DNA from: Acetivibrio cellulolyticus CD2
GTDB lineage: Bacteria; Bacillota; Clostridia; Acetivibrionales; Acetivibrionaceae
Direction of reading: 5' to 3'
DNA length: 64,000 nucleotides
Assembly (NCBI RefSeq): GCF_000179595.2
Contig: NZ_JH556659.1
Location: forward strand, 539,016-603,015
The position numbers and the translations under genes are program-made. Of the stretch, positions 54,501 through 62,900 are shown one piece after another. The notes beneath the pieces were generated by a model. That model saw only the letters and a program-made list of their open reading frames with translations, had not been told where the DNA came from and did not search any database. Every line of letters begins with the position of its first letter. Positions within the stretch are counted from its first letter, which is position 1.

Positions 54501-56606
54501 ATGAAAAAATGTGAAAATAAAATGAACAGTAATTTCTTTAATCGCGAATTAAGCTGGCTGGAGTTTAATGAAAGAGTTCTTGAAGAAGCTTGCGATACCA
54601 ATAGTAATCCGGTACTAGAAAGAATAAAATTTATTTCCATTGTAAGTTCAAACCTTGATGAATTCTTTATGGTCAGGGTTGCATCATTGTTTGACCAGAT
54701 ACTTGCTGGGTTTAATGAGCCTGATATGGGAGGTTTTGCTCCGGCTGAGCAGATCGGTTTAATCTCTACTAGAACTCACAAAATGGTTAATGACCAGTAT
54801 ATTTGCTATAACCGTTCTTTACTGGCATGCCTGAAAAAAGAAAAAATCTTCTTTGTGAAACCAAAAGAACTAAATGAAAAGCAAAAGCTTTATATTGAAA
54901 ATTTATATTACAAGACCATATTTCCTGTATTGACGCCGATGGTAGTTGACAGGAGCAGACCTTTTCCGCTGATACTTAATAAAAGCTTAAATGTTGCACT
55001 ATTGCTTGAAAACAAAGAAGATGAGAACGAACCTATATTTGGAATGGTTCAGGTTCCCTCTGTGCTTGAAAGACTTGTGGAATTGCCCTCAAAAGAGAAT
55101 GAGAAGCATTTTATTCTACTTGAAGATATAATCAAGATGTACATTGAAACTCTATTTACCGGCCACAATATTATTACAATGGCCTGCTACCGTATTACCA
55201 GGAACACAGATCAGGGGCTTGATGAAGAGGAAGCAGAGGACTTGCTTGAGGCAATTCAGCAGTTTATTAAGAAGAGAAAATGGGGAATGGTAATAAGGCT
55301 GGAAATAGAATATGGAATGTCAGAGGAACTTCTTGGAATTCTCACTGATGAGTTGGAAGTTCCAAAAGAAGGAATATACGAAATAAAAGGTCCTCTTGAT
55401 TTGACATTCCTGATGAAAGTATATTCCCTGCCAGGCTTTGTAGATTTAAAATATCCTGTTTACAGGCCTCAGCCTATACCTAAGTTGGAAGCTGAAGGGG
55501 ATATGTTTGACGCTATTTCAAAAGGGGACATTTTGCTTCACCATCCATACCATTCTTTTGACCCTGTAACCGAATTGGTTAAACAGGCTGCCAACGATCC
55601 TAAAGTACTTGCAATTAAGCAGACTCTTTACAGGGTTAGCGGTAATTCTCCTATTGTTGAAGCACTTGCTCAAGCTGCAGAGAATGGGAAACAGGTAACC
55701 GTGCTTGTTGAGTTAAAAGCAAGATTTGATGAGCAGAACAATATAATATGGGCTAAGAGATTGGAAATGGCAGGGTGCCATGTTATATACGGACTTGTGG
55801 GCTTAAAAACTCACTGTAAGATATTGTTGATAGTTAGGATGGAAGACGATGGTATAAAAAGGTATGTTCATATGAGTACAGGCAATTATAATGACATTAC
55901 AGCCAAGTTCTACACAGATATAGGTTTGCTGACTGCCGATCCTTATTTTGGCTCGGATGCGTCTAATCTTTTTAATATGCTTTCGGGATATTCACGATTA
56001 ACTAAAATGTATAAGCTGGATGTAGCACCAGTAGGTTTAAGACAAAAGTTTATAAGCCTTATAAGGCAGGAAGCGAATTATGCGCGAAGTGGTAAAAAGG
56101 CTAGAATTGTTGCAAAACTTAATTCCCTTGTAGATGAAGGTATAATTAACGAACTGTATGAGGCTTCGAAAGCTGGGGTTGAGATAGATCTGCTGGTAAG
56201 GGGGATATGCTGCTTAAAACCTGGAATAAAGGAACTAAGTGAAAATATCAATGTTAAGAGTATAGTTGGAAGATTTTTAGAGCATAGCAGGGTGTACTAC
56301 TTCCATAATGATGGGGAAGAGCAGTTATACCTGTCTAGTGCTGATTGGATGGGAAGAAATCTTGACAGGAGAGTGGAAATACTTTTTCCAATTGAAGACA
56401 AAGGTATTGTTTCAAATATAAAAGACATGCTGAAGACTTATTTGAAAGACACTGCAAAATCAAGGGTTTTAGATAAGGACGGAAATTACAGGCATGCTAA
56501 CAGGCGGGGAAAAGCAGTTATGAACAGTCAGGAGTATTTTTGTAAACAGGCAATAAAGCAGGCTCAGGCATTCTTAAATGATAAAATAGATAAAGAACTT
56601 GAGTGA
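54501..56606 (+). CDS. ppk1: polyphosphate kinase 1
   Basis: Makes polyphosphate reversibly from ATP. The protein is 701 residues, the usual Ppk1 length. The N domain has FFNRELSWLEFNERVLEEA and SSNLDEFFMVRVA. The phosphatidyl-phosphate-like core has LLHHPYHSFDPV, the conserved LKTHCKILL (the His that becomes phosphorylated is in the family's equivalent HxK), YVHMSTGNYND and YLSSADWMGRNLDRRVE (second HKD-like region). ATG 54492 overlaps the ppx stop, but GGGG nine bases before ATG 54501 favours the latter. Next to ppx, it forms a polyphosphate operon. Confidence 0.96.
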   Translation: MKKCENKMNSNFFNRELSWLEFNERVLEEACDTNSNPVLERIKFISIVSSNLDEFFMVRVASLFDQILAGFNEPDMGGFAPAEQIGLISTRTHKMVNDQYICYNRSLLACLKKEKIFFVKPKELNEKQKLYIENLYYKTIFPVLTPMVVDRSRPFPLILNKSLNVALLLENKEDENEPIFGMVQVPSVLERLVELPSKENEKHFILLEDIIKMYIETLFTGHNIITMACYRITRNTDQGLDEEEAEDLLEAIQQFIKKRKWGMVIRLEIEYGMSEELLGILTDELEVPKEGIYEIKGPLDLTFLMKVYSLPGFVDLKYPVYRPQPIPKLEAEGDMFDAISKGDILLHHPYHSFDPVTELVKQAANDPKVLAIKQTLYRVSGNSPIVEALAQAAENGKQVTVLVELKARFDEQNNIIWAKRLEMAGCHVIYGLVGLKTHCKILLIVRMEDDGIKRYVHMSTGNYNDITAKFYTDIGLLTADPYFGSDASNLFNMLSGYSRLTKMYKLDVAPVGLRQKFISLIRQEANYARSGKKARIVAKLNSLVDEGIINELYEASKAGVEIDLLVRGICCLKPGIKELSENINVKSIVGRFLEHSRVYYFHNDGEEQLYLSSADWMGRNLDRRVEILFPIEDKGIVSNIKDMLKTYLKDTAKSRVLDKDGNYRHANRRGKAVMNSQEYFCKQAIKQAQAFLNDKIDKELE

Positions 56607-56669
56607 GTTTATAAAAGATTAGAAATTAGAAATGTTAATAAGCACTAGTTGAGTTTTAAGGGAGGCGTG

Positions 56670-57635
56670 ATGTTGGTGTTAAGAATTTGCTTTCTGGATG
56701 CAAAAACACTTGGAAGTGATGCGAATTTATCAGGATTGGCTGAATTTGGAGATATATCCATATATAATACAACCAAGTCTGAAGATGTAATAGACAGAAT
56801 AAAAGACCAGGACATAGTGATAACAAATAAAGTTGTACTTAACGAAAGTAATTTGAAGCCTGCTCTAAATTTGAAACTTATATGCGTTGCTGCGACAGGT
56901 ACAAATAATATTGATTTGGGCTATGCCAAAAGCAGGGGAATTGCTGTGACAAATGTAGCAGGATACTCTACACAGAGTGTGGCCCAACATACATTTGCCA
57001 TGTTGTTTTATTTGCTGGAGAGCCTTAAGTATTATGATGAATATGTAAAATCAATGGATTATTCAAAAAGTGATGTGTTTACCCACCTAGAAAAACCGTT
57101 TACCGAACTTTATGGGAAGACCTGGGGAATTATTGGACTTGGAACTATTGGAGGTACGGTTGCTTGTATTGCAAGAGCGTTTGGATGCAGAGTTGTTTAT
57201 TACTCAACTTCGGGAATGAATAATAATGGTGAATATGAGAGAGTTGAGCTTGATAAGTTAATGGAGGTATCTGATATAGTTTCCATTCATGCACCGTTAA
57301 ATGACAGGACCAGGAACCTTATAGACTATAGGTGTTTGCAGTCTATGAAGAAGAGTGCAATACTTATAAACCTTGGCAGAGGCGGAATAGTAAATGAAAA
57401 TGACCTTGCAAAGGCTTTGGACGAAGATTTGATAATGGGGGCAGCTCTTGATGTTTTGGAATCGGAACCTATAAAACCTTCAAATCCTCTTCTTGCTTTA
57501 AAAAAGCGGGAGAAATTAATTATAACACCTCATATAGCCTGGGCAAGCGTTGAGGCGAGAAGAAGGCTTATAAATGAGCTGAATTTAAATATTAAAGCTT
57601 TTTTAAACAATGAAGTGAGAAACAGAGTGGATTAA
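56670..57635 (+). CDS. D-2-hydroxyacid dehydrogenase
   Basis: An NAD(P)H-dependent oxidoreductase of 321 residues that interconverts 2-keto acids and D-2-hydroxy acids. It has the Rossmann motif GIIGLGTIGGTVA (about residue 150). The catalytic Arg is in INLGRGGIV, Glu in LDVLESEP and His in ITPHIAWAS. It resembles the hydroxypyruvate/glycerate dehydrogenase branch. The start is uncertain: GGGAGG lies four bases before ATG 56670, seven before TTG 56673 and ten before GTG 56676. It follows ppk1 by 63 bp and may be in the same operon. A stable hairpin follows. Confidence 0.92.
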   Translation: MLVLRICFLDAKTLGSDANLSGLAEFGDISIYNTTKSEDVIDRIKDQDIVITNKVVLNESNLKPALNLKLICVAATGTNNIDLGYAKSRGIAVTNVAGYSTQSVAQHTFAMLFYLLESLKYYDEYVKSMDYSKSDVFTHLEKPFTELYGKTWGIIGLGTIGGTVACIARAFGCRVVYYSTSGMNNNGEYERVELDKLMEVSDIVSIHAPLNDRTRNLIDYRCLQSMKKSAILINLGRGGIVNENDLAKALDEDLIMGAALDVLESEPIKPSNPLLALKKREKLIITPHIAWASVEARRRLINELNLNIKAFLNNEVRNRVD

Positions 57636-57649
57636 TAAACTGGTATAAA

Positions 57650-57686
57650 GTATTGATGGAGCATCAGTTGATGCTCCGTCAATATT
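57650..57686 (+). terminator. hairpin after the dehydrogenase gene
   Basis: TATTGAtGGAGCATC pairs with GATGCTCCgTCAATA around a four-base loop. There is no T-run after it, so it may be a stability hairpin more than a full terminator. Confidence 0.6.
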
Positions 57687-57731
57687 GTACAGATAAGTTA
57701 TGGTGGAAAAAATATCTTCTACTAAGTATTA

Positions 57732-57833
57732 CTAATCCCTAAAGCCACGTCCGTCGAAGAACAATAAAAGGAATACGAGGATGAAGAATAAAATTTCGCA
57801 GTTGTCTCCAAAAATACCCTTATTACATGACAT
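57732..57833 (-). CDS. 33-residue membrane micropeptide
   Basis: A tiny frame with AAAGGAG ten bases before ATG. It encodes SCNKGIFGDNCE, a hydrophobic helix (about residues 14-27, FFILVFLLLFF) and the end DGRGFRD. It is clearly related in layout to the peptide at 26523-26630 (GIF-D-N, acidic residue, helix ending LLLF, basic/acidic tail). The paired Cys before the helix is specific to this copy. The function is unknown; sporulation or membrane-stress micropeptides are the nearest guess. Confidence 0.78.
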   Translation of the reverse strand: MSCNKGIFGDNCEILFFILVFLLLFFDGRGFRD

Positions 57834-58167
57834 AAAATATCATCTCCTTTTCTTTGATACTACATATTATTCATTGATATTCAAGTTGGTTACAAAATGA
57901 CAGCACCTAATACGGTGCTTTTTGTGTATTCCAAGATAACAATATTATCCACTGAGCTAGAAGATGATGAGTTTTATAGAAAAAGAAGTTGCAATAACAA
58001 TCTTTAAAAAGAAGCTTTTTGTGATATAATATTGCAAGTGTTATACTGTTATTTACAAAAAGACTATTAAAAAATTTGCTTATAACACTGGAAATTACTG
58101 AGCTTTGCTTTTTATGAGCCGGGAATATGTATACTTATAGTATTAACGAATGGAGGTTTAATATATA
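57834..58167. other. 334-bp intergenic region
   Basis: Holds the micropeptide ribosome binding site (minus strand) and a small plus-strand terminator at 57902-57924. A TATAAT near 58026 lacks a good -35. GGAGG lies before the methyltransferase start. Confidence 0.5.
57902..57924 (+). terminator. short terminator
   Basis: AGCACC pairs with GGTGCT around a six-base loop and is followed by TTTTG. It may end read-through from the dehydrogenase operon. Confidence 0.6.
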
Positions 58168-59037
58168 ATGCTGCTTGCTGATGACTGGAAAGATTATGAA
58201 TTGATAGATACAGGAAATGGAGAGAAACTTGAAAGATGGGGTACATACGTTTTAAGAAGGCCTGACCCACAAATTATTTGGCCTGTTAATGACAATAATG
58301 GTTTGTGGAATAAAGCTGATGCGCATTATCATAGAAGCACAAGTGGGGGAGGTAAGTGGGAGTACAAAAGAAAGCTACCGGAAAGATGGAAGATATCATA
58401 TAAAGGAATGTCATTTCATATCGAACCTACGGGATTTAAGCATACAGGTTTATTTCCCGAACAAGCTGTTAACTGGAGCTGGATGATGGATAAAATACGT
58501 TCTTCCAAAAGGCCGATCAACGTGTTGAACCTTTTTGCATACACAGGCGGGGCTACAGTTGCTGCTGCATATGCCGGAGCATCGGTATGCCATGTAGATG
58601 CCTCAAAGGGTATGGTGCAGTGGGCTAAAGATAATATAAGCCTGTCGGGACTTTCAGACAGGCCCGTACGCTTTATAACCGATGACGTTATTAAATTTGT
58701 TCAAAGGGAAAAGCGAAGGGGCAGCGTTTACGATGCAATAATAATGGACCCTCCGTCTTATGGTCGTGGACCAAAGGGAGAAATATGGAAGATTGAGGAT
58801 GAGATATATCCTTTAGTTGAGCTGTGCATGGATGTTCTATCAAAGGAACCGCTTTTCTTTCTCATAAATTCATATACCACAGGTTTTTCTCCAACTGTAG
58901 TTGAGAATATTTTAAAAATGACCATAGGAAAGAAATTTAAGGGTTCCATATCTTCAGGTGAGGTTGGAATACCCGTTTCTTCTACGGGGTTGATACTTCC
59001 GTGCGGTATATTTGGCCGTTGGGAGGCAAAAAGTTAA
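58168..59037 (+). CDS. class I SAM-dependent methyltransferase (RlmI-like)
   Basis: A 289-residue cytoplasmic methyltransferase. The SAM-binding motif I is VLNLFAYTGGATVAAAYAGA (about residue 112), motif II is VCHVDASKGMVQWAKDN, and motif IV is IIMDPPSYGRGPKGEIW. These are typical of the RlmI/RlmK group that methylates 23S rRNA cytosines. It lacks the N-terminal PUA domain of E. coli RlmI, so the exact target is uncertain. GGAGG lies 12 bases upstream. Its stop TAA overlaps the ATG of the pseudouridine synthase gene, tying two RNA-modification genes together. Confidence 0.9.
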   Translation: MLLADDWKDYELIDTGNGEKLERWGTYVLRRPDPQIIWPVNDNNGLWNKADAHYHRSTSGGGKWEYKRKLPERWKISYKGMSFHIEPTGFKHTGLFPEQAVNWSWMMDKIRSSKRPINVLNLFAYTGGATVAAAYAGASVCHVDASKGMVQWAKDNISLSGLSDRPVRFITDDVIKFVQREKRRGSVYDAIIMDPPSYGRGPKGEIWKIEDEIYPLVELCMDVLSKEPLFFLINSYTTGFSPTVVENILKMTIGKKFKGSISSGEVGIPVSSTGLILPCGIFGRWEAKS

Positions 59038-59738
59038 TGAGCCCCGGTAAGAACATGAAAATTAAAATTCTATACGAAGATAACCATCTGCTGGTAGTGG
59101 AAAAGCCAGTTAATATCCCTGTTCAGCAGGATAGCACAAACGATGTTGATATGCTTACACTTCTGAAAGAGGATATAAAAGTCAGATATAATAAGCCGGG
59201 GAATGTGTATTTGGGCCTTGTTCATAGGTTGGACAGACCTGTGGGCGGAGCAATGGTTTTTGCCAAAACATCAAAGGCAGCATCAAGGCTTTCGGATCAG
59301 GTTCGTACAAGAGGTTTGAATAAGACTTATTACGCTGTAGTACACGGGAAGTTTGAAGATAAACAAGGCAGATTGGAAAACTATCTCCTAAAGGACGAAA
59401 AAACCAATATGGTAAGTGTTGTTTCTCCTGAGGTGGCAGGGGCAAAACAGGCAATTCTTGATTATAAGGTGATCGACGTATTTAAGGATTACACTTTGAT
59501 AAAAGTAGATTTACATACAGGACGTTCACATCAAATAAGAGTGCAGTTTTCAAATATAGGCCATCCGCTGTATGGAGATCAGAGATATGGCAAGAGTGTA
59601 AACAAAGTTGGTCAACAGATTGCGTTATGGTCTTGCGGTATTGCATTGAAGCATCCGACAACGGAAGAAGAATTGGATTTTAAATGTAATCCGCCTGATG
59701 TGGAGCCGTGGAATTGGTTTAAGTATTTAGGCTTCTAA
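59037..59738 (+). CDS. RluA-family pseudouridine synthase
   Basis: Converts uridine to pseudouridine in rRNA or tRNA. The protein is 233 residues. The catalytic Asp is in LVHRLDRPVGGAMVFAKT (about residue 65), followed by KTYYAVVHG and LHTGRSHQIRVQF, then GDQRYG. No S4 domain is present. ATG 59037 overlaps the preceding stop (TAATG), with GGGAGG ten bases before; an open frame further upstream (59001) has no site of its own. It is coupled to the RlmI-like methyltransferase gene. The stop codon coincides with the edge of the MITE-like element. Confidence 0.93.
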   Translation: MSPGKNMKIKILYEDNHLLVVEKPVNIPVQQDSTNDVDMLTLLKEDIKVRYNKPGNVYLGLVHRLDRPVGGAMVFAKTSKAASRLSDQVRTRGLNKTYYAVVHGKFEDKQGRLENYLLKDEKTNMVSVVSPEVAGAKQAILDYKVIDVFKDYTLIKVDLHTGRSHQIRVQFSNIGHPLYGDQRYGKSVNKVGQQIALWSCGIALKHPTTEEELDFKCNPPDVEPWNWFKYLGF

Positions 59739-59908
59739 GGAATAGCTGAAATATTACTTCAGGTTTTTCACGTGTGCGGTTGCCCCACTTCGCTATACTG
59801 ATCGCCATGCAACCCAGCTAGTCGCTTCACTGCTCGACTAGGCTTATTTGGGTAAAATAAGCCTAGTCCGTGAAATTATAGCCAAAGTTATATTTTCAGC
59901 ATTCCTTG
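59737..59908. mobile_element. 172-bp MITE-like element with terminal inverted repeats
   Basis: The left end AAGGAATAGCTGAAATATTA (59737-59772 in full) and the inverse of the right end, CAAGGAATGCTGAAAATATA (59869-59908), match closely with small gaps, both reaching a CACG/CGTG core. The inside is richer in G+C than its surroundings and holds two mutually exclusive hairpins: CTAGTCG/CGACTAG (59818-59841) and GACTAGGCTTATTT/AAATAAGCCTAGTC (59836-59868). It codes for nothing. No clear target duplication is seen. A solo end copy is at 51747. Confidence 0.65.
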
Positions 59909-59927
59909 ATATCTGTTTTAGTAAATC

Positions 59928-62900
59928 CTATTGTATAACTATTGTACTTGTATCACTTGTATTCAGACTTTCCTTGGAGGATACACTCTGAATTATTGCA
60001 CTATCAGCCTTGTAAGTTCCAGGGCTTATTACTCTTGCGTAGTAGGTAAGCGGGGGGCTCTTTTTCTGGTCTTTACTAATGTACAAGGTTACTTTTTGCC
60101 CATCTGATTCCATATAGCTTATTTCATTACTATTTGGCTCAACACCCATGGTTGAAGGGTTGTCAATTGGTTTTAAGCCAGACGGAAGAAAATCGGTGAC
60201 CTGGTAAGAACCATCTATGGCTTGTTTGCTTATATCCAATGTGATAACTACTTTTACTATTTCGTCTTGCTTGAAAGTAGTTTTCTCGTCCTTACCTTTT
60301 TTGGAATAATAAGCTTTTTTGATAGTCAGATTATTATCAGGTTCTTTAATATCCGTAAGAGGCTTTTTAAACATGGAAACCATAGAAATGTCTCCTGTTA
60401 CGGAATTGATTTTTAAATTATTTATATCCTTTGAAGGTAATGTAAGTGTAAATGACTCTCCAGCATTTAATGTTTTGCTGTAGGATTTTTCATTTAGTGT
60501 ATAATTGAAGGATATAGGACCAGCATCGGCTTTTTTTATTTCTTCTTTTATATACAGCAACTTTTCAATACTTGTAAGCATATTTTTACTCTCATTATTT
60601 ACGCAGTACTCATAAAAGCCTGATTTTTGAGGTTTATCGAGCTTCGATGCCAGTATTGCAGCAAGTGCAGTACATTCGAGAATATCATCCTTGTCTTTTC
60701 CAGTTTCTATTCTGTAATAAGGTTTATATGCTTTCATATGAGCTGTAATTTTTTCAATAAAGATCTTATCAGCTTTAGGAAGTTCACCAAGCTCACAATA
60801 CGCAAGAGCTATATATATAAGATCCTTTATACTTGCATTTTTAACCTCTGAAGCTTTATCAAGCTCCAAAAGCACAGGTTCCTTCAATACGGCAAGGCCA
60901 TATAACGCATTACCTTTAAGACCTGGTGAATCATCATAAAGTTTAGTGTAGAAATACTCTTTAAGTCTGAAGGTATTTACCTCGTCCTTGATCAAAGATG
61001 ATATCTTTGCACTTAAATCAATATCGCTGTTACCATAAGGGAGGACAGCAATACCTCCATTGTCTTTTTGGTAGCTGGATGCGTTAACAGGTGAAACAGA
61101 ATCTTCCGGATCACTTTGCTGGAAATAGCTGCTAATCAGGTCGCTTGCTATTTGAGCTGTGAGTTTTTGGTCAATTCGGTTACCTGATGTATATCTTAAG
61201 GAGTTCAATTCACCTAGATACATACCTTTTCCTCTGTCGGTAAATATAAGTTTTGTATTGCCCGCAGTTCCTCCTTCGAATTTCATACCGCTTTTGAGGT
61301 TGTAGTACAACGCTTCATCAATCTGGTGATATGTTTTGACAACATTAACAGTGTGCTTTAGAGAGTCTTTTAATCCACTCTGGGTGGATGCTTTTATTAT
61401 AAGATCGTGTTTGCCTTCACTGAATTTCCAAAGCGGTATATTAACCCTCTGGAAAGCTTTACCTTTGGCACTTGCCAATACTTTTTGATTTTGAGGATCG
61501 TACACTTCAAATAAAACATTCTCGTTGCCTTTAAGGTCACTACCATATGCTGTAACACCTAAATCCGGCTTGTCGCCATCTAAATAGGTGGTGTTTAAGG
61601 TATAGTTTATAAAGAAAGGAAGGGTGACATTCAAATTGACCTTGTTGCTTCCTGCAAGCAAGTCTGGAGTTACGCCGGAAAGAGATACTCGCCATGAGGT
61701 AATGTTATCAGGTATTTTGAATTTAAGTTCACCATATCCGTCATTGTTTAATGTTATGGTATTAAAGTATGCTGTGTCCTTAAAGTCCTCTCTGGTTGCA
61801 GCCTTTGTATTAGTATTAGATTCAAGATTGTATGCATCAAATTCTATATCCATATATGCAGTATTGAGCGATTTAGCTTTTGTAGAAAAAGTTGTATAGA
61901 TTCCGCCCCTGCCAAAGCTCCCTTTAGAAACTTCACCAATACCTGAATTTGCATGGGACTGGTAACTATAGCTAATTCCGGAAGGAAGAGTGGAGTATAA
62001 GGCTTGAAGAGTCTCAATGTACTGTTCATTAAGTTTGAAGAGAGCTTCATCAACAATACTTGTGTTAACCACAGCCTTTATTGGATTTCCGTCTTTATCT
62101 TTCGCAGAAATTTTAACAGTTACTTCATCACCAGGTTTATAGGATGCTTTATCCAATTTTGCGTCTATTACAAGTTTTTTCTCATCAGGGTTGAATACTG
62201 CATTGAATTCTTCAGACTGTACATATGTTAATCCGTTGAAGTAAACACCTGTTACACATACATTAGGTGTGTCCTTATTGTCCATTATAAAGCTGGAATT
62301 TGGAGCTTTTCCGACTTCATAACTACGGATTCCATTCTGTGCTTTTATGAATACATATGACCCAGCAGGCATTGTTTTAGTACCTTTTTTAAAGGTGAGA
62401 TCGACTTTTTCGCCTGTTTTATAATTCTCTTTACCCCCATCAAGAAAATATCTGTTATCATCATAGTTGTTTACAGTATAGTTTCCTATATAGCAGTCAA
62501 ACTTCATGTTTCTTCCGGAATTATCTATACATTTAATTTCAGCAGAGTAGTAACCGTTTTTTATGTCAGGAGCATCCAAGGTGTAAGAGGCTTTCCCGCT
62601 AGCGTCGGTTGTCATTGTTATATGGGCAAATGCTTCTTTATGGTCTTCATACCGATACCTCTTCTGAGTAACCTTGTTTATATAATCGTAGTATTCACCG
62701 TCTTCAATTTCGATCCAGGTATGCTTATATATTGTTCCTGTTAAGGTTTTACCGCTTACAGCATCTCCAAGGTAATCCATACTATCTTTAGCAGTTCCGC
62801 TGTTAATTCTGTCGAGTACAACTTTATTTACAACAGCATTTATTTTAGCCTTTTGATTCTTTATTTCAGACGTAAGATTTACATTGATATCATTAACAAA

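Noticed and set aside
59760-59870. tRNA-like or structured RNA gene in the G+C-richer intergenic stretch
   Set aside because: The hairpins are better explained as the inside of an inverted-repeat element; no acceptor stem or CCA/TpsiC pattern fits.
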